From assembly GCF_001613465.1 (NCBI RefSeq), contig NZ_BDCK01000017.1, positions 248,001 to 312,000 on the forward strand: DNA of 64,000 bases, written 5' to 3'. A program made the position numbers and the translations under genes. Source of the DNA: Nocardia niwae NBRC 108934 = DSM 45340 (GTDB lineage: Bacteria > Actinomycetota > Actinomycetes > Mycobacteriales > Mycobacteriaceae). This document shows, in pieces, positions 56,442 through 64,000 of this stretch (its first letter is position 1; each line of letters opens with the position of its first letter). The notes beneath the pieces are model-generated. The model saw nothing but the letters and a program-made list of their open reading frames with translations, was not told the origin of the DNA and did not search any database.

Positions 56442-58004
56442 GTGTTCGAATCCCTGTCCGACCGGCTTACCGGTGCCCTCAAGGATCTGCGCGGTAAGGG
56501 GCGTCTGTCACCGGCCGACATCGACGCCACCTGCCGCGAGATCCGCCTGGCCCTGCTGGAGGCCGACGTCGCGCTGCCCGTGGTCCGCGGTTTCATCGGG
56601 CGGATCAAGGAGCGCGCCAAGGGCGCCGAGGTCAGCGCGGCGCTGAACCCGGCCCAGCAGGTCGTGAAGATCGTCAACGAGGAACTCGTCGGCATCCTCG
56701 GCGGCGAGACCAGGCGGCTGAACCTGGCCAAGAATCCGCCGACGGTGGTCATGCTGGCCGGTCTGCAGGGTTCCGGTAAGACCACGCTCGCGGGCAAGTT
56801 GGCGAAACTGCTGAAGGGCCAGGGCCACCAGCCGCTGCTGGTGGCGTGTGACCTGCAGCGTCCCGGCGCCGTCACCCAGTTGCAAGTGGTCGGCGAGCGC
56901 GCGGGCGTGCCCGTCTACGCGCCGCACCCCGGCACGTCCGTCGGCGGCGGGGAGAATCCCTTGGGCATCTCGGCCGCCGATCCGGTGAACGTGGCGCGCG
57001 GCGGTGTCGAGGAGGCGCGGCAGAAGCAGTACGACGTCGTCATCGTCGACACCGCGGGCCGTCTCGGCATCGACGAGGAGCTCATGCGCCAGGCCGCGGG
57101 CATCCGCGACGCCGTGCAACCGGACGAGACCCTCTTCGTGCTCGACGCGATGATCGGCCAGGACGCGGTCAACACCGCCGAGGCGTTCCGCGACGGCGTC
57201 GGTTTCACCGGCGTGGTGCTCACCAAGCTCGACGGCGACGCCCGCGGTGGTGCGGCGCTCAGCGTTCGCGAGGTCACCGGTGTGCCGATCCTGTTCGCCT
57301 CGACCGGTGAGAAGCTCGAGGACTTCGACGTCTTCCACCCCGATCGCATGGCCAGCCGCATCCTCGGCATGGGTGACGTGCTCACCCTGATCGAGCAGGC
57401 CGAGCAGGTCTACGACGCCCAGCAGGCCGAAGAGGCCGCCCGCAAGATCGGCAGCGGCGAGCTCACCCTCGAGGACTTCCTCGACCAGATGCTGGCCATC
57501 CGCAAGATGGGCCCGATCGGCAACCTGCTGGGCATGCTGCCGGGCGCGGGCCAGATGAAGGACGTGCTCGCCCAGGTCGACGACAAGCAGCTCGACCGCG
57601 TGCAGGCGATCATCCGCGGCATGACCCCGGCCGAACGGGCGAATCCGAAGATCATCAACGCCTCGCGCCGGCTGCGCATCGCCAACGGTTCCGGCGTCCA
57701 GGTCTCCGAGGTCAACCAGCTCGTCGACCGCTTCTTCGAGGCCAAGAAGATGATGGCCATGATGGGCCGCCAGATGGGGCTGCCCGGCTCTCGCCGCGGC
57801 AACGCGAAGAAGGGCAAGAAGGGGAAGAAGGGCGGGCGTGGCCCGACGCCGCCGAAGGTGCGCGGCGGCTTCCCCGGGATGGGCGGCATGCCCGGCATGC
57901 CCGCCGGGATGCCCGACCTGTCCAACATGCCGGCCGGGCTGGACCAGTTGCCGCCCGGCTTGGAGGGCTTCGATCTGTCCAAGCTGAAGTTCCCCAAGAA
58001 GTAG
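56442..58004 (+). CDS. ffh: Signal recognition particle protein Ffh
   Basis: 520-residue SRP54 GTPase that binds signal sequences and 4.5S RNA. NG domain: MFESLSDRLTGALKDLRGKG, MLAGLQGSGKTTLAGKLAKL, VACDLQRPGAVTQLQ, VIVDTAGRLGIDEELM and VLTKLDGDARGG. The M domain follows (LEDFLDQMLAIRKMGPIGNL, RLRIANGSGVQVSEVNQLVD). The C-terminus is Lys-rich, then Met/Gly/Pro-rich with repeated GMPGMP-type units. GTG 56442. A 12-bp hairpin follows the stop. The receptor gene ftsY is about 5 kb upstream. Confidence 0.96.
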   Translation: MFESLSDRLTGALKDLRGKGRLSPADIDATCREIRLALLEADVALPVVRGFIGRIKERAKGAEVSAALNPAQQVVKIVNEELVGILGGETRRLNLAKNPPTVVMLAGLQGSGKTTLAGKLAKLLKGQGHQPLLVACDLQRPGAVTQLQVVGERAGVPVYAPHPGTSVGGGENPLGISAADPVNVARGGVEEARQKQYDVVIVDTAGRLGIDEELMRQAAGIRDAVQPDETLFVLDAMIGQDAVNTAEAFRDGVGFTGVVLTKLDGDARGGAALSVREVTGVPILFASTGEKLEDFDVFHPDRMASRILGMGDVLTLIEQAEQVYDAQQAEEAARKIGSGELTLEDFLDQMLAIRKMGPIGNLLGMLPGAGQMKDVLAQVDDKQLDRVQAIIRGMTPAERANPKIINASRRLRIANGSGVQVSEVNQLVDRFFEAKKMMAMMGRQMGLPGSRRGNAKKGKKGKKGGRGPTPPKVRGGFPGMGGMPGMPAGMPDLSNMPAGLDQLPPGLEGFDLSKLKFPKK

Positions 58005-58012
58005 GACACTTC

Positions 58013-58039
58013 CGCCGCCCACGATGTTCGTGGGCGGCG
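58013..58039 (+). terminator. Strong hairpin terminator after ffh
   Basis: Perfect 12-bp stem CGCCGCCCACGA (58013-58024) / TCGTGGGCGGCG (58028-58039) with a 3-base loop, eight bases after the ffh stop. No T run. Confidence 0.75.
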
Positions 58040-58200
58040 TGCGTCTGCGCCGCGGTTGTGCGCGGCTCGATCACGCGAAGGGCGCGGTCGAGCGGCCTGC
58101 TGGAAGGGCTTCGCTGTCCCGTGGCCATGCTTCGCGCGGATGACCGATCCCGGAATCGGACAGTAGGTTGGAGGCCGCCGACGAGTTCCAGGAGGTTGCG

Positions 58201-59295
58201 GTGCATCTACGCGGTGTGGTTCTTCCCGAGGGCGAGCTGCGCGACCTGTGGGTGCGCGACGGCCTGGTGTCGTTCGAGCCCGTGCCCGGAGCCGAGACGC
58301 TGTGCCGCTCAGGCTGGATCGTGCCGGGCCTGGTCGACGCGCACTGCCACGTCGGGATCCGGTACGGCGGGGGCCACGAGGACCGCGCGGGCGCCATCGC
58401 GCAGGCCGAGACCGAGCGCGACGCCGGTGCCCTGCTGCTGCGCGACGCGGGCTCGCCGATCGACACCCGCTTCGTCGACGACCACGACGAGCTGCCGCGG
58501 ATCATCCGCGCCGGCCGCCACATCGCGCGGCCGAAGCGCTACATCCGCGAACTGGGCATCGAGCTCGACGACGAACGCGACCTGCCGGAGATCGTCGCCG
58601 AGCAGGCCCGTCTCGGCGACGGCTGGGTGAAGATCGTCGGCGACTGGATCGACCGCTCCGTGGGCGACCTGCGGCCGTTGTGGAGCGACGCGATCCTGAA
58701 GGAGGCCATCGACGCCGCACATGCCAACGGCGCGCGGGTCACCGCGCATGTCTTCGGCGAGGACGCGCTACCCGGTCTGATCGACGCCGGTATCGACTGC
58801 CTGGAGCACGGCACCGGTCTCACCGACGAGACCATCGAGATGATGGTCGAGCACGGCACCGCGCTGGTTCCCACCCTGATCAATATCGACACCTTCCCGG
58901 GCATCGCCGACAGTGCGGGCAAGTTCCCGGTCTACGCCGCGCACATGCGCGACCTGCACCGGCGGGTGCGCGGCACGGTCGCCGCCGCGCACGAGGCGGG
59001 CGTGCCGATCTTCGCGGGCACCGACGCGGGCGGCTCCATCCGGCACGGGCGCATCGCCGACGAGATCGCGGCGCTCGGCGCCGCGGGCCTGTCCCGGCAC
59101 GACGCGCTCGGCGCGGCCTGCTGGGACGCCCGCGTCTGGCTCGGGCGACCCGGTATCGAGGACGGCGCGCCCGCGGATTTCGTTGTCTACGAGAAGGATC
59201 CGCGTACCCACCCCGAGACGCTCGGCACGCCGTACGCCGTCGTTCTGCGCGGGCGCGGGTACGGCGGGCGCGGACCGGTGACCGGCCATCGATAA
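58201..59295 (+). CDS. Amidohydrolase of the imidazolonepropionase-like group
   Basis: 364-residue metal-dependent hydrolase. Ligand motifs: VDAHCHVGIRYGG (HxH), a Lys in GWVKIVGDWIDR that could be the bridging residue, AHVFGEDAL, CLEHGTGLTDE and FAGTDAGGSIRHG; C-terminal GAPADFVVYEKDPRTHP. GTG 58201 is chosen because AGGAGG lies just upstream and the protein then begins HLRGVVLPEGELRD. A homologous gene stands next to ffh in M. tuberculosis (Rv2915c), so the position is ancestral. Substrate unknown. Confidence 0.85.
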   Translation: MHLRGVVLPEGELRDLWVRDGLVSFEPVPGAETLCRSGWIVPGLVDAHCHVGIRYGGGHEDRAGAIAQAETERDAGALLLRDAGSPIDTRFVDDHDELPRIIRAGRHIARPKRYIRELGIELDDERDLPEIVAEQARLGDGWVKIVGDWIDRSVGDLRPLWSDAILKEAIDAAHANGARVTAHVFGEDALPGLIDAGIDCLEHGTGLTDETIEMMVEHGTALVPTLINIDTFPGIADSAGKFPVYAAHMRDLHRRVRGTVAAAHEAGVPIFAGTDAGGSIRHGRIADEIAALGAAGLSRHDALGAACWDARVWLGRPGIEDGAPADFVVYEKDPRTHPETLGTPYAVVLRGRGYGGRGPVTGHR

Positions 59296-59349
59296 CTTGT
59301 CACCTGGGCTCACCCGCGAGTATCCGAAAGCGGCGTAAGGTCGGATTTC

Positions 59350-60333
59350 GTGACAATTCGCCTCGGATACCAGATGCCCAACTTCAGCTACGGCAAGTCG
59401 GTGCGCGAGCTCTTCCCCACGGTGATCGCGCAGGCCCGAGAAGCCGAAGCCGCCGGGTTCGACACGGCCTTCGTCATGGACCACTTCTATCAGCTGCCCG
59501 GCATCGGCACGCCCGACGAGCCGATGCTCGAGGCCTATACCGCGCTCGGCGGCCTGGCCACGGCGACGGAGCGAATCCAGTTGTCGGCGCTGGTCACCGG
59601 CAACACCTACCGCAACCCGGCCATGCTCGCCAAGACCGTCACCACGCTGGACGTGGTCAGCGGCGGCCGCGCGGTCCTCGGCATCGGCGCGGGCTGGTTC
59701 GAACTCGAGCACCGCTCCCTCGGCTACGAATTCGGCACGTTCACCGACCGCTTCGAGCGGCTCGACGAGGCGCTGCACATCATCCAGCCGATGCTGCGCG
59801 GCGAGCGGCCCACCTTCGAGGGCAAGTGGTACCGGGTCGAGAACGCCATGAACGAGCCGCGCGTGCGCGACGACCTGCCGATCCTGCTCGGCGGCAGCGG
59901 TGAGAAGAAGACCTTCGGCTTGGCCGCCCGCTTCGCCGACCATCTCAACATCATCTGCAACGCCTCCGAACTGCCACGCAAGATCGAGGCGCTGCGCACG
60001 CGCTGCGCCGAGGCCGGCCGGGACCCGCAGACGCTGGAGACCAGCTACCTGTGCTTCGTGATGATGGACGAGGACGGTGATCTGGTGCGCAAGCAGCAGC
60101 GGGACTACCTGAGCCGCATGGGTATCGACCTGTCGGCGCTCTCGGACGCCGAGCGCGCGCAGAGCCCGGCCGACCGCCAGTTCGTCGGTACACCGGACGA
60201 GGTTGCCGAACAGCTGCGGACCCGCGTTCTCGACCACGGCGTCGACGGACTGATCATCAATATGGTGTTCAACGGGCACGAACCGGGAGCGGTCGAGCTC
60301 GCCGGGCGCACCTTTGCTCCGCTGGTGCGCTGA
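59350..60333 (+). CDS. LLM-class F420-dependent oxidoreductase
   Basis: 327-residue luciferase-like monooxygenase-family TIM barrel. Typical segments: MTIRLGYQMPNFSYGKSVRE, EAEAAGFDTAFVMDHFYQLP, LGGLATATERIQLSALVTGN, YRNPAMLAKTVTTLDVVSGG, VLGIGAGWFELEHRSLGYEF and PILLGGSGEKKTFGLAARFA. This subgroup in Corynebacteriales usually uses coenzyme F420, but FMN cannot be excluded. GTG 59350. Substrate unknown; neighbours give no clear pathway. Confidence 0.85.
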   Translation: MTIRLGYQMPNFSYGKSVRELFPTVIAQAREAEAAGFDTAFVMDHFYQLPGIGTPDEPMLEAYTALGGLATATERIQLSALVTGNTYRNPAMLAKTVTTLDVVSGGRAVLGIGAGWFELEHRSLGYEFGTFTDRFERLDEALHIIQPMLRGERPTFEGKWYRVENAMNEPRVRDDLPILLGGSGEKKTFGLAARFADHLNIICNASELPRKIEALRTRCAEAGRDPQTLETSYLCFVMMDEDGDLVRKQQRDYLSRMGIDLSALSDAERAQSPADRQFVGTPDEVAEQLRTRVLDHGVDGLIINMVFNGHEPGAVELAGRTFAPLVR

Positions 60334-60382
60334 CGAGAGCGAACCGGGCGCGAATAGTATTGGCGCTGGATACAATCGGCCG

Positions 60383-61120
60383 ATGATAGCCCCTCCGTGG
60401 CGCGCGTCGTACGGCATCGACGCGCCGTCGGTGCTGCTGTTGCTGGGAGTTCTCGCGGTCGGGTATCTCGCCGCCGCCCTGGTGGTGGCGCTGTTCCAGC
60501 AGCTGCGTCCGAGTCTGCTGCTCCTACTGATCGGCGTCGTGCTGGCCGCGCAGTTCGGGTTGTTCCTGCACGCCACCCGCCGGGGCAAGTTCCGGGTCTG
60601 GGCGGGCCTGCTCGACGAACTCGACCTGCGCGGCGACGAACGATTACTCGACATGGGGTGCGGACGGGGGGCGGTGCTGCTGGCCGCGGCGCGCCGCCTG
60701 CCCGCCGGGCGGGCGGTGGGTCTGGACCTGTGGTGCTCGGCCGACCACTGCGGGAACACCCCGGCCACCGCCGAGCAGAACGCGCTCGCCGAGAACGTCG
60801 CCGACCGGATCGAGTTGCGCACCGGCGACATGACCCGCATGCCGTTCCCGGACGGTGCGTTCGACGTCGTCGTCTCCAGTCTGGCGATCCACGACATCCG
60901 GACCGCCGAGGGCCGTGCGGCGGCGGTCCGCGAGGCGTGCCGCGTGCTGCGTCCCGGCGGCAAACTGGTCATCGTGGACATCGGCAAGACGCGGGATTAC
61001 CGCGCCGTCCTGGCGGCCACCGGCGCGACCGCCATCGCCCTGCGCCCGGTCGGGTGGCGGATGTGGTGGGGCGGTCCCTGGGTGCCCACCCGGGCGCTCA
61101 CCGCCGTCGCTCCCGGCTGA
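60383..61120 (+). CDS. Membrane-tethered class I SAM methyltransferase
   Basis: 245 residues. Two N-terminal membrane helices (VLLLLGVLAVGYLAAALVVA and LLLLLIGVVLAAQFGLFLH) precede a Rossmann methyltransferase domain with LLDMGCGRGAVLLAAARRLP, GLDLWCSADHCGN, DGAFDVVVSSLAIHDI and LRPGGKLVIVDIGKTRDYR. Lipid, quinone or small-molecule methylation at the membrane is plausible. ATG 60383 is chosen because the frame further 5' overlaps the preceding gene and lacks family features. No operon partner is evident. Confidence 0.8.
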   Translation: MIAPPWRASYGIDAPSVLLLLGVLAVGYLAAALVVALFQQLRPSLLLLLIGVVLAAQFGLFLHATRRGKFRVWAGLLDELDLRGDERLLDMGCGRGAVLLAAARRLPAGRAVGLDLWCSADHCGNTPATAEQNALAENVADRIELRTGDMTRMPFPDGAFDVVVSSLAIHDIRTAEGRAAAVREACRVLRPGGKLVIVDIGKTRDYRAVLAATGATAIALRPVGWRMWWGGPWVPTRALTAVAPG

Positions 61121-61144
61121 GCAGTCCGAGTCGAAGCCGCCACC

Positions 61145-61300
61145 TCACTCGATGGCGCGGGCGACCCCTGCGGCCATCAGGCGCAGCACCCGGAACACGA
61201 CGGGTGCGACGTACTCGACCACGGCCTCCTCGCCGAGTTCACCCACGATCTCGCTGGTGCGGCGGGCGGTTCGCGCGCGGCTGCGCCGGAAGAGTCCCAT
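61145..61300 (-). CDS. 51-residue small protein, possible
   Basis: Minus-strand frame starting MGLFRRSRARTARRTSEIVG and ending RLMAAGVARAIE. A basic N-terminus is followed by an acidic helix (ELGEEAVVEYVAP) and an amphipathic or hydrophobic C-terminal helix, a composition unlike chance frames here. No strong ribosome site before ATG 61300. It lies in the 402-base gap between the methyltransferase and rpsP and would be antisense to their direction. Unknown family. Confidence 0.4.
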   Translation of the reverse strand: MGLFRRSRARTARRTSEIVGELGEEAVVEYVAPVVFRVLRLMAAGVARAIE

Positions 61301-61522
61301 GTCTGGTTATGGCGCGCGGGCGCCTTCGCGTGAACACGGACGCGATTTCTGGCGTGATCGTCCGGTCTGGCACAATGGACCACCGTCCTTCCGGACAAGT
61401 GTCAGCCCGTCTCCGGTTCCGTACCGCGCGGCGGTCACACACTCGAAAGCGCAAAACCGGGCTCGCAGACCATGCGGGTCGCCGAATTGCGTCGTGACCA
61501 ACCAACGAAAGGCAGATCAGCA

Positions 61523-61954
61523 GTGGCTGTCCGCATCAAGCTCACCCGCCTGGGCAAGATCCGCAACCCGCAGTACCGCGTCGTCGTCGCCGACGCCCGC
61601 ACCCGCCGCGACGGCCGGGCCATCGAGTCCATCGGCAAGTACCACCCGAAGGAAGAGCCCTCGCTGATCGAGATCGACTCCGAGCGCGTGCAGTACTGGC
61701 TGGGCGTGGGCGCGCAGCCGACCGAGCCGGTCCTGCAGCTGCTGAAGATCACCGGCGACTGGCAGAAGTTCAAGGGCATCGACGGCGCCGAGGGGACCCT
61801 GAAGGTCAAGCCGGCCAAGCCGTCGAAGCTGGACCTGTTCAACGCCGCGCTGGCCGCCGCCGACAACGAGCCGGTCGCCGAGGCCGTCACCCCGAAGAAG
61901 AAGGGCAAGAAGGACGCCGAAGAGGGCGCCGAGTCCGCTGAGGCCGCCGAGTAA
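61523..61954 (+). CDS. rpsP: 30S ribosomal protein S16
   Basis: 143 residues: (M)[60 protein letters not shown] are the S16 core. Beyond about residue 85 there is an actinobacterial C-terminal extension ending in alternating Lys- and Glu/Ala-rich runs ([19 protein letters not shown]). GTG 61523 with AAAGG about ten bases upstream. First gene of rpsP-KH-rimM-trmD. Confidence 0.96.
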   Translation: MAVRIKLTRLGKIRNPQYRVVVADARTRRDGRAIESIGKYHPKEEPSLIEIDSERVQYWLGVGAQPTEPVLQLLKITGDWQKFKGIDGAEGTLKVKPAKPSKLDLFNAALAAADNEPVAEAVTPKKKGKKDAEEGAESAEAAE

Positions 61955-62048
61955 TGAGCCGGCCCTACCCGTCCACTCGATACCCGTCCCGAGCCGTCCG
62001 AGGGCCGGTCGCGACGACGGGTGAGTTGCGTCTCGAGGTGATGGATCA

Positions 62049-62291
62049 GTGAGCGCCGTCGTCGCCGATGCCGTCGAGCACCTGGTGCGCGGCATCGTCG
62101 CCAACCCCGAGGACGTCCGCGTCGAGCTGATCACCGGCCGTCGCGGGCGCACCGTCGAGGTGCACGTTCACCCCGATGACCTGGGCAAGGTGATCGGTCG
62201 CGGTGGACGCACCGCGACCGCGCTGCGCACCCTCGTCGCCGGTATCGGTGGCCGGGGCATCCGGGTCGACGTGGTCGACACCGACCAGTAG
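62049..62291 (+). CDS. khpA: KH-domain RNA-binding protein (KhpA-type)
   Basis: 80-residue single KH domain: MSAVVADAVEHLVRGIVANP, VELITGRRGRTVEVHVHPDD, then the GxxG loop in GKVIGRGGRTATALRTLVAG. It is the small KH protein always found between rpsP and rimM in actinobacteria and many Firmicutes, thought to bind RNA broadly. GTG 62049; its TAG stop is directly followed by the rimM ATG. Confidence 0.92.
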   Translation: MSAVVADAVEHLVRGIVANPEDVRVELITGRRGRTVEVHVHPDDLGKVIGRGGRTATALRTLVAGIGGRGIRVDVVDTDQ

Positions 62292-62816
62292 ATGGAACTC
62301 GTCGTCGGACGGGTCGCCAAGTCGCACGGCGTGCGCGGCGAACTCGTCGTCGAGGTACGGACCGACGAGCCCGAGGCGCGTTTCGCGCCGGGCGTCCGGT
62401 TGCGCGGCAGGCTGCCGCGCTCGGCGGAGGTCCGCGATTTCACCGTGGAGTCGGCCCGGGAGCACTCGGGCCGGCTTCTGGTGTTCCTGGCCGGCGTGAC
62501 CGACCGCACCGCGTCCGACGCGCTGCGCGGCATGCTGTTCCTGGTCGACAGCGCCGATCTCCCGCCTTCCGAGGACCCGGACGAGTTCTACGACCACGAG
62601 CTCGAGGGGCTGGAGGTCCGGCTCGCCGATGGCACCGTGGTCGGATCCGTGCGCGAAGTGCTGCACTCCGCGGCCGGTGAGCTGCTCGAAGTGCGCGCCG
62701 CCGACGACGGGCGGGAGATCCTGATCCCGTTCGTCACCGCCATCGTGCCCACGGTGTCGCTCGCCGAGGGCGTGATCGTGATCGATCCGCCCGAGGGTCT
62801 GCTCGATCCGGAATGA
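62292..62816 (+). CDS. rimM: Ribosome maturation factor RimM
   Basis: 174-residue 16S processing factor that binds S19 and helps the 30S head mature. N-terminal RimM domain [20 protein letters not shown] with [19 protein letters not shown], and C-terminal PRC-barrel ([35 protein letters not shown]). The ATG abuts the KH gene stop, indicating coupling; trmD begins 67 bases after. Confidence 0.95.
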   Translation: MELVVGRVAKSHGVRGELVVEVRTDEPEARFAPGVRLRGRLPRSAEVRDFTVESAREHSGRLLVFLAGVTDRTASDALRGMLFLVDSADLPPSEDPDEFYDHELEGLEVRLADGTVVGSVREVLHSAAGELLEVRAADDGREILIPFVTAIVPTVSLAEGVIVIDPPEGLLDPE

Positions 62817-62883
62817 GGCGGTGGGGGACCCGCTCACGTGTCGCTCGCCCGGCCGGCACGCCCGGCGGCGAGAGGAGACAGGC

Positions 62884-63576
62884 ATGAAGCTCGACGTCGT
62901 CACGATTTTCCCGGAATACCTGGAGCCGCTGCGCACGGCGTTGCTCGGGAAGGCGATCGACAAGGGACTGATCTCGCTCACGGTGCACGATCTGCGCCGG
63001 TGGACCCATGACGTGCACAAGTCGGTCGACGACGCTCCCTACGGGGGTGGACCCGGCATGGTCATGAAGCCGACCGTGTGGGGCGACGCGCTCGACGAGG
63101 TCTGCCCCGACGACGCACTACTCGTCGTCCCCACCCCGGCCGGCGTGCCGTTCACGCAGCCGACCGCGCACCGCTGGGCCGCCGAGCGGCATCTGGTCTT
63201 CGCCTGCGGCCGCTACGAGGGCATCGACCAGCGCGTTTTCGACGACGCCGCCCGCCGCGTGCGGGTGGAGGAGGTCAGCATCGGCGACTACGTGCTGATC
63301 GGCGGCGAGGCGGCCGTGCTGGTGATGACCGAGGCCGTGGTCCGGCTGCTGCCGGGCGTGCTCGGCAATCAGCAATCCCATCAAGAGGATTCGTTCTCCG
63401 ACGGGCTGCTCGAAGGCCCCAGCTACACCCGCCCGGTCTCCTGGCGCGGCCTCGATGTCCCACCGATCCTGCTGTCCGGCGACCACGCGAAAGTCGCGGC
63501 GTGGCGGCGCGAGCAATCACTCGCCCGCACCCGCGAACGCCGCCCCGACCTGCTCACGGAGCAGGACGAGGCCTGA
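62884..63576 (+). CDS. trmD: tRNA (guanine37-N1)-methyltransferase TrmD
   Basis: 230-residue SPOUT enzyme that methylates G37 next to the anticodon and prevents frameshifting. [51 protein letters not shown] and [20 protein letters not shown] (the SAM trefoil knot) are intact, with the catalytic Asp in the [10 protein letters not shown] region. ATG 62884 with GAGAGGAG about eight bases upstream. Last gene of the ribosome/tRNA operon here; rplS often follows but is replaced by a convergent regulator. Confidence 0.95.
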   Translation: MKLDVVTIFPEYLEPLRTALLGKAIDKGLISLTVHDLRRWTHDVHKSVDDAPYGGGPGMVMKPTVWGDALDEVCPDDALLVVPTPAGVPFTQPTAHRWAAERHLVFACGRYEGIDQRVFDDAARRVRVEEVSIGDYVLIGGEAAVLVMTEAVVRLLPGVLGNQQSHQEDSFSDGLLEGPSYTRPVSWRGLDVPPILLSGDHAKVAAWRREQSLARTRERRPDLLTEQDEA

Positions 63577-63592
63577 CGGGAAGCCGCACGCC

Positions 63593-64000
63593 TCACGGCA
63601 GCAGGCCGTGGCGGCGGGCGGCTACCACGGCCTCGTGCCGGGAGTGGGCGTCGAGTTTGACCATCGCGTTGCGCAGGTAGCTCTTCACGGTTTCCGGACC
63701 GAGTGAGAGGCGTTGCGCCGCTTCCTGATTGGTGCAGCCGAGGGCGATCTGGGAAAGCACGTCGAGTTCGCGGCGGGACAGTTTCGGGCTGTCGGGGTGT
63801 GGGTCTCCGGTGAGGACCCGGGTGAGCCGTTCGCACACCGCGTGCAGGCGTGCGCGCAACCGATCGTCGTCGGCCGAGCGTGCCATGCCGCGCAGTTCGG
63901 CGTGGATGTCGCGCAGCTCCTCGGTGATCGCCGGGGCCGCCGCCTGCGACGGCGCGGCCGCCTCGAGCAGCCGCACCCTGCGGTCGACCTCGTCGCGCAC
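63593..64000 (-). CDS. LuxR-type regulator, C-terminal part (truncated by window)
   Basis: The frame is open to the window edge; 135 residues are visible, and the N-terminus lies beyond 64000. An Ala/Glu-rich helical stretch precedes the LuxR helix-turn-helix: LSRRELDVLSQIALGCTNQE, AAQRLSLGPETVKSYLRNAM, then VKLDAHSRHEAVVAARRHGL. Length and the upstream sensor type cannot be judged. It ends 17 bases from the trmD stop, convergent with it. Confidence 0.82.
   Translation of the reverse strand: MRDEVDRRVRLLEAAAPSQAAAPAITEELRDIHAELRGMARSADDDRLRARLHAVCERLTRVLTGDPHPDSPKLSRRELDVLSQIALGCTNQEAAQRLSLGPETVKSYLRNAMVKLDAHSRHEAVVAARRHGLLP

Overview
The window is high-GC actinobacterial chromosome. It is most likely Nocardia or a close relative in the mycolic-acid Corynebacteriales. 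The grounds are GTG/TTG start use, a mycothiol-dependent formaldehyde dehydrogenase, a PrpR/RamB-type regulator, SepIVA, and gene order. The backbone recG - pyc - rsmD - coaD ... sepIVA - DUF177 - rnc - mutM ... OsmC/acyP ... smc - ftsY - amt - glnB - glnD - hypothetical - ffh - amidohydrolase ... rpsP - KH - rimM - trmD follows, from memory, the Mycobacterium tuberculosis Rv2973c-Rv2906c segment. Accessory blocks are inserted between these anchors. The genus call is inference.

1-9.3 kb: the 3' end of recG, then a propionate (2-methylcitrate) locus with prpR divergent from prpD-prpB-prpC. Next come a limonene-epoxide-hydrolase-like protein, a possible 49-residue ORF, and cobalamin-independent methionine synthase metE behind a clear cobalamin riboswitch. 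9.3-18.2 kb: pyruvate carboxylase, rsmD and coaD; a GtrA-like membrane protein beside a 25-bp tandem repeat; then the growth cluster sepIVA, DUF177, rpmF, rnc, mutM.

18.3-30 kb is accessory. It holds a RibD/DHFR-like reductase, a HhH+PHP protein, a membrane-tethered PstS-like binding protein, an AlkZ/YcaQ-like winged-helix protein, and a GT4 glycosyltransferase translationally coupled to an amylo-alpha-1,6-glucosidase-like enzyme. A minus-strand envelope cassette follows (anchored repeat protein, YgiC-like ATP-grasp ligase, DUF350 membrane protein), then OsmC and acylphosphatase.

30-38.8 kb is a complete divergent Kdp potassium system: kdpDE on minus, and an extra 28-residue hydrophobic peptide, kdpF, kdpA, kdpB and an enlarged kdpC on plus. 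38.8-43 kb has the mscR/metallo-hydrolase pair for formaldehyde detoxification, a DUF1707 membrane protein behind a near-consensus promoter with two operator-like repeats, and a large anchored protein with a disordered tail. 43.3-58 kb: smc, a divergent NmrA/TetR pair with a strong inverted-repeat operator, DUF2237, ftsY, the nitrogen operon amtB-glnB-glnD, and ffh. 58-64 kb: an amidohydrolase, an LLM-type oxidoreductase, a membrane methyltransferase, the ribosome/tRNA operon rpsP-KH-rimM-trmD, and a LuxR-type regulator cut by the window end.

I saw no tRNA, rRNA, insertion sequence, phage gene or CRISPR array. Regulatory calls come from motif reading only.
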